A stretch of DNA of 64,000 nt from CBDBCU01 sp965242615. GTDB lineage: Bacteria > Chloroflexota > Dehalococcoidia > Lucifugimonadales > UBA3495. The position numbers were made by a program, and so were the translations under genes. Below are positions 16,952 to 24,417 of the stretch, in pieces (within the stretch, counting starts at the first letter, position 1; every line of letters begins with the position of its first letter). The notes under the pieces were generated by a model. The model was given only the letters and a program-made list of their open reading frames with translations. It did no database searches and had not been told where the DNA came from. The DNA is taken from NCBI GenBank assembly GCA_965242615.1, contig CBDESR010000002.1, positions 62,001-126,000 of the forward strand. Direction: 5' to 3'.

Positions 16952-18973
16952 ATGCCCCGCTTTTTCCCCCTTGCTCTGCTCCGCCGGGAAACCGGCGCTC
17001 CAGTAGGCGCAGCTATTGCCCGCGCCGTTGCCCAACCCAGCCTTTTGATTATCCTGCTGCTGTCCGTGGCCGGGGCGGCGCATATTTTGCTGCGTACCGC
17101 TACTTACGGGGCCGGGCTTACCGAGGATTCAACCAGCCTGTGGTCGGCGGCGCTGAACTTGTTGGCCGGGGAGGGTTTGCAGCATTCCCGGGGGGCGCCG
17201 CTGACGGCTTACGCCCCGTTATTCCCGCTGCTGCTGGCATTTATCGGCTGGTTCGGAGGGGAGCCAGTCGAAGCCGGCCGTTGGGTCAACGGGCTGGCTT
17301 TTGGCTTGGTTATCCTGACCGCCGGGCTGTGGCTGCGGGCCAACCTGCGGTCGTCAGTGGTGGCGGTGGCGGCGACGGGGCTGTTGGCGGTAGCGGTGGA
17401 TTTCAACCATCACTTTGCCACCTTGATGACCGAACCGCTGTTTATCCTTTTTACGCTGCTGGGGTTAATGCAGTTGGCGGCGTATCGCCGCGTCGGAGTC
17501 GAAGAGCGGCGCTGGCGGCCGTTGCTGCTGGCGGCGGTTTGTACCGGATTGGCTGCCGTAACCCGCTATCCGGGGGTAGCGCTGATAGTTGCCGGCGTAC
17601 TGCTGCTGTTGCTGCCGGGACGGGGTGGGACCAAGGCGGCCCGGATATGGGCGGCCTTTTTATTTGGGGCGATAGCGGCTTTGCCGTTGGCGGCGGCCCT
17701 GGGGCGCAATTGGCTGGTGTCCGGGACTTTCACCGGGCCGCGGCGGGTAAGCGTCGGGGATACCTTGACCGAATCCTTGGGCAAGGCCGGAGAGGTGTTC
17801 GGGCAATGGCTGCTGCCGATAGCCGGGCCGGATTGGTTGACTTATGGGCTGTTGGCGGGAGCAGCCGGGTTAATAGCGGCGACCGGCGGGATTTTGCTGA
17901 GCGGGCGGCGGCGCAACGGGGAAGGGATGGCCGGCGGTTGGGGAGCGGTAGTTCCTTTTGCGGTTTTTGTCCCGCTGTATCTGGTATTTATGATTGCTTT
18001 CTTGCCGGCGTTCAGCGCCGGTGGCATCGACAGCCGCTATCTGCTGCCGGCTTATGCGCCGCTGCTGCTGCTGGCGGCTTTTTTGGTGGATCGGGCATTG
18101 GCGGTCCCGGCGGCGGACAAGCGGGCGGCGGCGCGGCGGGTTGTAATGGGGGTTATTCTGCTGGGCGTCCTGGTCCACGGGGCGGCGGCGGTTGGGGTGA
18201 ATGTTGAGCGCACCCGGGCGGGATGGGAGTTCGGGTATATTGACCGGCTGTATAACACGGCCTATTGGCAGGGGCTGGCGACGACGGCTTACCTGCGGGA
18301 CAACTTGCCGGGGGTGAAAGCCTACAGCAACAATCCCTATCTGCTCTGGGCGCAGCAGCCGACGGCGTCGCCGGGTCAGTATCAAAGTTTGGATTATTCC
18401 TTGGCGGCTGCGGCGGAGTCGCTGGCGGCGGATACCGAGGGGCGGGTGGTGGTCTGGCTGAAAAGGGAGGGCATCCGGGGACATCTTTACGGGTATAACG
18501 AGTTCGACGCGCGGGCGTTGCCGGGGATTCAGGTAATCGCGGACTTAACCGACGGCGTAATCCTCCGCTATCCGCCGGGGCGGTTTTTTGATGCGGCGGA
18601 GTTTGGGGCAAGTAGGGCGGATTATTTTGAGGGGTTGAAGGCGGCGGCCGGGGAACGGGTAGCCCAAGGCGGCGGTTTTGAGCTGTATCGCAACGGCCAG
18701 CGGCTGACTTATTACCGGGAACGGTGCACGGCGGGGGATACGGCGGCGCGGTTTTTCCTGCATATTGATGCGGTGGCGGCCGGGGATTTGCCGGGGTGGA
18801 CGCGGCGTCACGGGTATGAGAATCGGGATTTTGATTTCCGCCGGCGGGGGCTGCTGGTAGCCGGGCAGTGTATCGCGGTAGTGGAGTTGCCGGATTACCC
18901 CATTAGCCGCATCAGAACCGGGCAATTCAAACTCGGTTCCGGCCGGATTTGGGAAGTAGCATTGCCGCCCTGA
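16952..18973 (+). CDS. GT39-like polytopic membrane glycosyltransferase
   Basis: A 673-residue membrane protein with about ten hydrophobic segments, starting with LLIILLLSVAGAAHILL, and a soluble C-terminal half (about residues 440-673). The first loop holds an acidic residue in TEDSTSLWSAALNLL followed by YAPLFPLLL, the layout of the dolichyl-phosphate-mannose mannosyltransferase-like family (GT39/PF13231) that moves sugars from lipid carriers across the membrane. The ATG at 16952 has GAGAGA upstream and lies 71 bp after tmRNA; a longer frame would start inside tmRNA and is rejected. The donor and acceptor are unknown. Another membrane protein of related context (DUF2298) lies at 61346-64000. 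Confidence 0.7.
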   Translation: MPRFFPLALLRRETGAPVGAAIARAVAQPSLLIILLLSVAGAAHILLRTATYGAGLTEDSTSLWSAALNLLAGEGLQHSRGAPLTAYAPLFPLLLAFIGWFGGEPVEAGRWVNGLAFGLVILTAGLWLRANLRSSVVAVAATGLLAVAVDFNHHFATLMTEPLFILFTLLGLMQLAAYRRVGVEERRWRPLLLAAVCTGLAAVTRYPGVALIVAGVLLLLLPGRGGTKAARIWAAFLFGAIAALPLAAALGRNWLVSGTFTGPRRVSVGDTLTESLGKAGEVFGQWLLPIAGPDWLTYGLLAGAAGLIAATGGILLSGRRRNGEGMAGGWGAVVPFAVFVPLYLVFMIAFLPAFSAGGIDSRYLLPAYAPLLLLAAFLVDRALAVPAADKRAAARRVVMGVILLGVLVHGAAAVGVNVERTRAGWEFGYIDRLYNTAYWQGLATTAYLRDNLPGVKAYSNNPYLLWAQQPTASPGQYQSLDYSLAAAAESLAADTEGRVVVWLKREGIRGHLYGYNEFDARALPGIQVIADLTDGVILRYPPGRFFDAAEFGASRADYFEGLKAAAGERVAQGGGFELYRNGQRLTYYRERCTAGDTAARFFLHIDAVAAGDLPGWTRRHGYENRDFDFRRRGLLVAGQCIAVVELPDYPISRIRTGQFKLGSGRIWEVALPP

Positions 18974-19006
18974 ACCACCCCTTCCAACCGCCCACTTTCC
19001 CCACTT

Positions 19007-19045
19007 ATGTCATTCCGAGGCGTAGCCGAGGAATCTCGACGCCGC
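19007..19045 (+). repeat. Dispersed TCATTCCGAGGC repeat
   Basis: TGTCATTCCGAGGCGTAGCC then GAGGAATCTCGAC. The GGCGTAGCC centre is palindromic. The same unit is found at 709-740 and 19739-19815. It is a common type of intergenic repeat in environmental genomes. Confidence 0.65.
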
Positions 19046-19083
19046 GCCTACAACCACCCTCAAGACAACCAACCATCCCCCGA

Positions 19084-19131
19084 CTCAAAAGTTTTGAGGG
19101 GGCGCGGGGGAACTTTTACAAAAGTTCCCCC
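19084..19131. repeat. Two adjacent perfect palindromes
   Basis: CTCAAAAGTTTTGAG (19084-19098) is a 7-bp-arm palindrome. GGGGGAACTTTT (19106-19117) pairs perfectly with AAAAGTTCCCCC (19120-19131) across a 2-nt loop. It lies downstream of the GT39-like gene and may act as its transcript end, though the pattern looks like a dispersed element. Confidence 0.6.
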
Positions 19132-19173
19132 GCCGTACTCCCATCCGGCAAACCGTCATTCCTATCCCCTCGA

Positions 19174-19202
19174 CCGTCATTCCCACGAAAGTGGGAATCC
19201 AG
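19174..19202 (-). repeat. REP-like dispersed palindrome
   Basis: CCGTCATTCCCACGAAAGTG then GGAATCCAG, the reverse complement of the palindromes at 3659 and 38198. Confidence 0.7.
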
Positions 19203-19246
19203 AACCCTAATCTCTAACCAATCTGAAAATTAGTCCCATTTTTCCC

Positions 19247-19276
19247 TTGACAAACATCCAAACCTTCCCCCATAAT
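19247..19276 (+). promoter_or_regulatory. Sigma70-type promoter facing a gene-free structured region
   Basis: TTGACA (19247-19252), an 18-nt spacer and CATAAT (19271-19276). There is no open reading frame with coding character downstream on this strand, so the transcript is expected to be non-coding. Confidence 0.65.
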
Positions 19277-19283
19277 AATAATC

Positions 19284-19728
19284 GTCACGGTTAACCGGGC
19301 CCCTGGACGCAGGGTCTTAACGATTCGCTAGCTTACCGTTGCCTACAAGCCCACTTCGCGAGGTGGGCCCCGCAAACCCTCACCCGGCTTGCGGGCGCCC
19401 CTACTCCATTACCCCACGGGGAAACGGGATTAGGAACCCCGCTCCCCACGATCCGGGAAACGGCAAATCTCAATAGCCGTAAGAGTTGGTGCTAGGTTGA
19501 CTGGAGGTCGGTCAACCAACGGTAGCAAGACTGGACCAACCCGCCGGAACGGCAACCATACCGTCCGGCGTCGATAGCCAATTCAAGGTCGCGCTATCGT
19601 CCTCGGCAGTCTGGTCGGGAAACTCCGGGCGGATGCAAGCCAGGATACCCCCCAGAGCAGGCAACCCAAAGACCAGCCTTGCCAACCGCCTCCCGACCAG
19701 GCGGAAACCGCGGCCGCGGTTTCCGCCT
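19284..19728 (+). ncRNA. Candidate long structured non-coding RNA, unidentified
   Basis: Starting about 8 nt after a good promoter, the + strand folds into a dense series of stems. GTTAA/TTAAC encloses GGCCCCTG/CAGGGTC (about 19290-19320). GCCCACTT/AGGTGGGC (19349-19368) abuts CCCGCAA/TTGCGGG (19369-19395). ACGGC/GCCGT lies at 19460-19480. Nested GTTGG-TGCTA-GGTTGAC pairs with GTCAACC, TAGCA and CCAAC (about 19485-19540). CGCCGG/CCGGCG is at 19542-19570 and CGATAGC/GCTATCG at 19572-19599. TGGTCGGGA/TCCCGACCA spans about 19612-19699. The region closes with a 30-nt perfect palindrome (19699-19728). I looked for the conserved cores of RNase P, SRP, 6S, tmRNA and T-box RNAs and found none. Boundaries are approximate. 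Confidence 0.5.
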
Positions 19729-19738
19729 ATTCCGGTAT

Positions 19739-19820
19739 CTACTGTAATAGCCATATCATTCCGCGGCACTGTAATAGCTATGTCATTCCGAGGCGCAGCC
19801 GAGGAATCTCGACTCGTCCA
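19739..19820 (+). repeat. Tandem pair of TGTCATTCCGAGGC-type repeats
   Basis: ACTGTAATAGC-AT-TCATTCCG occurs twice in tandem (about 19740 and 19769), the second followed by AGGCGCAGCCGAGGAATC. It shares TAGCTATGTCATTCCGAGG with 704-722. Confidence 0.6.
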
Positions 19821-19855
19821 TCACCAGACCACCCCCCAGCCACCCCACCCTATCT

Positions 19856-20926
19856 CTACCAATCCGGCGAACCATCCTCAAAATCATTCGTCGTCAGCCG
19901 CCGCTGCCCGCTCCCATCCGCATTCATCACCAAAATCTCCGCCGCCCCATACAGATAGGTAACAAAGGCAATCTGCTCCCCATCCGGCGACCACACCGGC
20001 GCCAAATCCTCCGCCGCATTCCGCGTCAGCCGCCGCTGATTGCTCCCATCCGCCTCCATCGTATAAATCTCCGAATTCCCGTCCCGCCCCGAAACAAACG
20101 CCAAACTCCGGCTGTCCGCCCGCCACGCCGGCGCCGTATCATCCGCCACCGCTGGCGTCAGCCGCTCCGTCGCCAACTCCCCATCCCAACCCCCTTCATC
20201 CCCCCGGCTGATGGTATAAATGCTCGCCGTATCCCCCTCCTGCCGCACAAAAGCGATATACCGCCCATCCGGCGACCACGCCGGCTCCGAATCCTCCCCT
20301 TGCGTCAGCCGCACCAAATTAACCCCGGCCGGATTCCGCAGCCACAACCCCCGATCCTCCCACGAATCCCTATTGTAGAACACCAGCCACTCCCCATCCG
20401 GCGACCAGTCCCCCAACCGGTCGGCAGTGCGGTTAAAAGTAACCCGGGTCAAATCCTTCCCCTCAGCGTCCACCGTATAGATTTCCCGTACCATTTCCCC
20501 CTCCTCCTCCCGTTCCGACACAAAGGCCAACCGTTGCGGCTCCCCGCCGCCGGGCTGCCACCGCGGCGTCTCATCCGCCCCCTTATTCAGCGTCAACCGG
20601 CTTACCGGCGCCCCTTGGCGATCCACGATATGAATCTCCCCATCCCCCGACTCCTCGGAAATGTAGGCAATGCTCTCCCCATCCGGCGACCACACCGGCG
20701 CCAAATCCGGATGCTGATTATTAGTCAGCCGGGTCCTCTCCCCGCTCTCCGGATCCAGCAGATAAAGCTCCGGATTCCCGTCCCCCTCCGCCACAAAAAC
20801 TATCGGATTGCCGCCCCCGCCAAAGGGCAGGCAGCCCAAAGCCGCCGCCAGCAGCAGCGTCAACAGTCCAATCCCAACCCAACCCTTGCCCCCCTTAACC
20901 CAAAACCCGAAACCCATTGCCCGCAC
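19856..20926 (-). CDS. PD40/TolB-like beta-propeller lipoprotein
   Basis: A 356-residue exported protein. A hydrophobic segment (about residues 15-31) ends in AALGC, a fair lipobox with Cys32 as the lipidated residue, so the mature protein is probably anchored to the membrane. The rest consists of about seven propeller blades carrying the PD40 signature (LAPVWSPDGESIAYIS, SEPAWSPDGRYIAFV, LAPVWSPDGEQIAFV), each with a following NPELYLLD- or NSEIYTME-type strand. This is the WD40-like/TolB fold, usually a protein-binding scaffold. No tol or pal genes are nearby. The tight repetition of WSPDG units makes the family certain; the role is unknown. Confidence 0.8.
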   Translation of the reverse strand: MRAMGFGFWVKGGKGWVGIGLLTLLLAAALGCLPFGGGGNPIVFVAEGDGNPELYLLDPESGERTRLTNNQHPDLAPVWSPDGESIAYISEESGDGEIHIVDRQGAPVSRLTLNKGADETPRWQPGGGEPQRLAFVSEREEEGEMVREIYTVDAEGKDLTRVTFNRTADRLGDWSPDGEWLVFYNRDSWEDRGLWLRNPAGVNLVRLTQGEDSEPAWSPDGRYIAFVRQEGDTASIYTISRGDEGGWDGELATERLTPAVADDTAPAWRADSRSLAFVSGRDGNSEIYTMEADGSNQRRLTRNAAEDLAPVWSPDGEQIAFVTYLYGAAEILVMNADGSGQRRLTTNDFEDGSPDW

Positions 20927-21149
20927 CTCAACCTGATATTCCCTCCATCCTACGCCAAACCGCCCTTTCCCGTCCCTGTAATTTTCCCGCCGCTTACCGG
21001 GAAAATGTCGCCGCCCCTACTAAATCCCGCCCCGCTCCCGATACCCGGCTGAATCCTAACCTTGACAAGGCATCACCCTTTCTTTAGCATCAGTGCCAAC
21101 CTTTAGCCATCCTGATAACCCCATTGAAAGCGGCCGGGAGGTGTAACCG

Positions 21150-22379
21150 ATGAAAGCCCTGCTCGGAGCCAATTTGATTGACGGAACCGGCGGCCCGGTA
21201 ATGGCGGATGCCGCCGTGCTGATTGACGGGGAGCGTATTGCCGCCGTTGGCCCCCGCCCGGCGGTGGAACTGCCGCCCAATACCGAAGTGGTTGACCTTT
21301 CCGGCTTGACTTTGCTGCCCGGCTTGATTGACTGCCACGACCATTTGGCATCCAAAGACTACGGGCTGCCCAGCCGGATGGGGTATCACGAACCCCTTTC
21401 CTTGCAGCATTTGCGTACGGCCAAGGTGCTGGAGCAGACTTTGGCCGCCGGCTATACCTGCGTCCGGGATGCCGGCGGGTTGGATGTGGGCTTTAAGCAG
21501 GCGGTGGAGCAGGGCTTGTATCCCGGCCCGCGCTTGGTGCTGTCGGTAGCTATCATTTCGCCGACCGGCGGCTTGGCGGACAAGGTAACGCCCTCCGGCC
21601 AGTGCTACCCCCACGAGGATCCGCTAATGCCCTCCGGCGTGGCAGACGGGGATGACCCGGTGCGGGCCAAGGTGCGGGAGATGTGCCGGGTGGGCGCGGA
21701 TGTCATCAAGTTCGCGACTACCGGCGGGGCCAGTTCCCGCCCCGGGCATGGGCCGCTGGATGGGGAGTTCGGACCGTCGGAAGTTAAGACGCTGGTGGCC
21801 GAAGCGGCCGCTTTGGGCCGGCGGACGATGTGCCACGCGGTCGGCGGCCCCGGGCTGCGGATGTGTATCGAGGCCGGCGTAAATTCCGTCGAACACGGCT
21901 GCTATCTGGCGGAGGAGCCGGATTTGATTAAGATGATGGCGGATAAGGGCATTTTCCTGACGCCTACTTTTGAGATTTACGAGTTTCACGCTACCTTGAG
22001 CGCGCCGCATATGCAAGCCCGTTCCCGCGCTCTGCTGGACATTCACCGGGAAACCCTGCACCAAGCCTTGGCCGCCGGGGTTAAGGTAGTGGCCGGCACC
22101 GATGCCGGCGGCTATGTCCACGGCGACAATGCCCGGGAAGTGCAGATAATGGTCGAGCGGGGGATGCCGCCAATGCAAGCCATCCAAGCCTGCACCGGTT
22201 GGGCGGCCGAATGTGTCGGTATGGACAAGGACATCGGCACTGTCGCCAAAGGCAAATACGCCGACCTGCTGGCGGTAGCCGGCGACCCCCTCCGCAATAT
22301 CGAGGCGCTGCGTCAGCCGGACAACATCAAACTGGTAATGAAGGGCGGCGTTGCCTATGTGGATAAGGTGGCGGCGTAA
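21150..22379 (+). CDS. Amidohydrolase (imidazolonepropionase/prolidase-like)
   Basis: A 409-residue member of the amidohydrolase superfamily (COG1228-type). The N-terminal composite beta-domain precedes LLPGLIDCHDHL, with HxH metal ligands at about residues 63-65. VIKFATTGG supplies the bridging Lys, followed by CHAVGG and VEHGCYL (two His) and GTDAGG (the catalytic Asp). The C-terminus ends in the usual GKYADLLAVAGDPL. All metal ligands are present, so an active hydrolase, probably of a cyclic amide or dipeptide-like substrate, is expected. A GGGAGGTG ribosome-binding site 8 nt upstream fixes the start. It is divergent from the PD40 lipoprotein gene. This is the second unrelated amidohydrolase in the window, after 927-1928. 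Confidence 0.87.
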   Translation: MKALLGANLIDGTGGPVMADAAVLIDGERIAAVGPRPAVELPPNTEVVDLSGLTLLPGLIDCHDHLASKDYGLPSRMGYHEPLSLQHLRTAKVLEQTLAAGYTCVRDAGGLDVGFKQAVEQGLYPGPRLVLSVAIISPTGGLADKVTPSGQCYPHEDPLMPSGVADGDDPVRAKVREMCRVGADVIKFATTGGASSRPGHGPLDGEFGPSEVKTLVAEAAALGRRTMCHAVGGPGLRMCIEAGVNSVEHGCYLAEEPDLIKMMADKGIFLTPTFEIYEFHATLSAPHMQARSRALLDIHRETLHQALAAGVKVVAGTDAGGYVHGDNAREVQIMVERGMPPMQAIQACTGWAAECVGMDKDIGTVAKGKYADLLAVAGDPLRNIEALRQPDNIKLVMKGGVAYVDKVAA

Positions 22380-22410
22380 ACTGTACCAGGGGGGCATGGC
22401 AAAAGCGGGA

Positions 22411-22974
22411 TTAGCGGTGCCGGCGAAACAACTGCCAAACCGGAACGGCAAACCCGGGCAGCAAATCGCCGCCCTCCAGCGTATCATCCTCGGTCAAAGT
22501 CACCGGCTCCTGGTAAAGGCGGTACACGGTAATCGTAACCCGTTCCGGGTCCGCCACCCAGACCTCCCGGGAGCCATAGCTCAGCCACATCCCGGCCTTG
22601 GCCGCCAGTTCCGGATTAGAATTGCCGGGCGACTTAACCTCGACCGCCAAATCCGGGGACAGTTCCGGGTAGCCTCGGGTTCCCGGGAGAATACGCCCCG
22701 GGGCAATCCAAGCCACATCCGGCGCCCGCACCGTATCCGGTTCCCGTTCCAACCGGTAGCCCGGTTCCCCGACGCGGAGTACGCCGTAATCCATTTCCGC
22801 GGCATAATTGGACAAGGCCCGGTGAATGTGGGACACCGTATCCCCGTGGGGGTCTCCAGCAGGCATTTTTTTCACCAGTACGCCGCGCAGCAGCTCGTAA
22901 CGCTGCCCGTCCCGGGGCATCAACAGCAACTCCTCGGCGGTAATCAACTTGACTTCAGCAGCAACCGTAACCAT
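22411..22974 (-). CDS. Uma2-family (DUF820) PD-(D/E)xK nuclease-like protein
   Basis: A 187-residue protein of the Uma2 family (PF05685). Diagnostic segments are QRYELLRGVLVKKMPAG near the N-terminus, RAPDVAWIAPGR in the middle, and PDLAVEVKSPGNSN, which gives the D...ExK nuclease core, followed by SYGSREVWVADPE. These are restriction-nuclease-fold proteins, abundant in Cyanobacteria and Chloroflexota and often in many copies; their substrate is not established. It converges on the amidohydrolase gene and is divergent from trmD. No partner gene is evident. Confidence 0.85.
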   Translation of the reverse strand: MVTVAAEVKLITAEELLLMPRDGQRYELLRGVLVKKMPAGDPHGDTVSHIHRALSNYAAEMDYGVLRVGEPGYRLEREPDTVRAPDVAWIAPGRILPGTRGYPELSPDLAVEVKSPGNSNPELAAKAGMWLSYGSREVWVADPERVTITVYRLYQEPVTLTEDDTLEGGDLLPGFAVPVWQLFRRHR

Positions 22975-23073
22975 AACTACCTAACTCCAGCCCAGCCGGA
23001 TGGGGACTTACCCCGGAATAAGCGCCGCCCATTGTAGCACAAACAAGGATAGCGGCGTTAGAATGGCTTGGCT

Positions 23074-23850
23074 ATGCGCTTTCACATTCTAACCCTCTTT
23101 CCCGAAGCCTTTGCCGGGCCGGCCCACTACAGCCTGCTGGGGCGGGCGATCCGCAACGGCTTGCTGGCGGTGTCCGTTACCGACATCCGCGCCTATACCA
23201 CTGACGCCCACGGCACCGCTGACGATTACCAGTTCGGCGGCGGGCCGGGGATGGTGCTGAAACCGGAGCCGATTTTTGCCGCCGCCGCGGATGCTTTGTC
23301 CGAATATACCCCGGAGCAGCGGGCCGCCATTCCGGTCATTCTCCTTTCCCCCCAAGGGCAACGGCTGAACCAGCAACTGATTTCGGAATTGGCGCCAGCC
23401 CCGGCTTTGACGCTGATTTGCGGTCACTATGCCGGCGTCGATGAGCGGGTGCGTACCGGCTTGGCTACCTACGATATAAGCATCGGCGACTATGTGCTGA
23501 CCGGCGGCGAACTGGCGGCTCTGGTACTGATTGACGCCGTTTCCCGATTTATCCCCGGCGTAGTGGGGACGCCGGAAAATGTGCAGGAGGACTCCATCAC
23601 TTCCGGCTTGTTGCAACATCCCCTATACACCCGGCCGGCCGAATATCGGGGAATGGCGGTTCCGGAAATCCTGCGCTCCGGCCATCACGCCCAAATCGCA
23701 AAATGGCGGCGTCAGGAAGCCCTGCGCCGCACTTTAGAGCGCCGGCCCGACCTGTTGGCTACCGCCGCCTTGACCGCCGCCGACTTGCAGTACCTGGCCG
23801 GCTTGGGCTACCCGCCGGCCGCCGCTAGCCAACCCGGAAACCGGGACTAA
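23074..23850 (+). CDS. trmD: tRNA (guanine-N1)-methyltransferase
   Basis: A 258-residue TrmD, which makes m1G37 in tRNAs and prevents +1 frameshifting. The N-terminal MRFHILTLFPEAF is canonical, which is why I prefer this ATG over a TTG two codons earlier. The SAM-binding trefoil knot is visible as YDISIGDYVLTGGELAALVLIDAVSR (split: IGDYVLTGGE then LIDAVSRFIPGV). DFQFGGGPGM-like YQFGGGPGMVLKPEP and the C-terminal HPLYTRPAEYRG with LRSGHHAQIAKWRR complete the family pattern. It overlaps nothing and leads a two-gene unit with the thioesterase 10 bp downstream. It is not next to rpsP, rimM or rplS, unlike in many bacteria. Confidence 0.95.
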   Translation: MRFHILTLFPEAFAGPAHYSLLGRAIRNGLLAVSVTDIRAYTTDAHGTADDYQFGGGPGMVLKPEPIFAAAADALSEYTPEQRAAIPVILLSPQGQRLNQQLISELAPAPALTLICGHYAGVDERVRTGLATYDISIGDYVLTGGELAALVLIDAVSRFIPGVVGTPENVQEDSITSGLLQHPLYTRPAEYRGMAVPEILRSGHHAQIAKWRRQEALRRTLERRPDLLATAALTAADLQYLAGLGYPPAAASQPGNRD

Positions 23851-23860
23851 CCAACTATCT

Positions 23861-24352
23861 ATGCCCAAAACCGATTTCAACTTTGCCACGACGCTCCGGG
23901 TGCGCTGGATGGAGTGCGACGCTCAAGGCATCGTGTTCAACGGGGCTTACCTGGGCTATCTGGAAGTGGCCCAAGCCGAGTATTTCCGCAACTTGGGCTT
24001 TTCCATTTACCGCATTGCCCAACGCGGCTACTTCGACAGCGCCGTAGTCAAAGCCGATTTGGAATTCAAAGCCCCGGCCCGGGTCGACGACCGGCTGGAA
24101 CTGCACACCCGGGTTGCCGGCATCGGCAACACCAGCCTGACTTTGGCAGTGGAAATTTACCCGGAAAATGCGGATAAGCTGCTGACCAAAATGACGGCGG
24201 TCTATGTGGGCTTTTACCCGGCAACGGAAGCCACCCGCCCGGTGCCGGCTGCCATCCGCGCCTTGGTGCATCACTTTGAGAGTACGGGGGAAGTTTTGCC
24301 CTTGGCGAATTTCCCGGAGTTGGCAAGGGCGGCCGGCCGCTGCAATCGTTGA
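23861..24352 (+). CDS. Acyl-CoA thioesterase of the 4-hydroxybenzoyl-CoA thioesterase (YbgC/FadM) family
   Basis: A 163-residue single hot-dog-fold protein. The family motif is in RVRWMECDAQGIVFNGAYLG, with the catalytic Asp in ECDAQGIVFN, and the C-terminal half holds the long beta-strands (DRLELHTRVAGIGNTSLTL). Members hydrolyse acyl-CoA or acyl-ACP thioesters in the cytoplasm. It begins 10 bp after trmD, so it is probably cotranscribed, and it converges with the endonuclease-VII-like gene. Substrate cannot be read from sequence. Confidence 0.85.
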   Translation: MPKTDFNFATTLRVRWMECDAQGIVFNGAYLGYLEVAQAEYFRNLGFSIYRIAQRGYFDSAVVKADLEFKAPARVDDRLELHTRVAGIGNTSLTLAVEIYPENADKLLTKMTAVYVGFYPATEATRPVPAAIRALVHHFESTGEVLPLANFPELARAAGRCNR

Positions 24353-24417
24353 TTAAACCGGGTATAAGCCTGGCTCCAAGCAGATTGCAAGTGCGTTGGA
24401 AAGCAACGGTCGACTTA

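Noticed and set aside
19284..19728. Candidate RNA as RNase P, SRP, 6S or T-box RNA
   Set aside because: The P4 core (GAAAGTCC), the SRP GGAA/AGCAG loop and the T-box GGGTGGNACC are absent. A short resemblance to GGAAA-TCCGGGC near 19618 is not followed by other RNase P elements.
19512..19769. 85-residue minus-strand frame within the candidate RNA
   Set aside because: Its start lies inside a dispersed repeat and it has no homology I recognise; the stems of the candidate RNA explain its palindromic codons. It remains the main alternative to the RNA reading.
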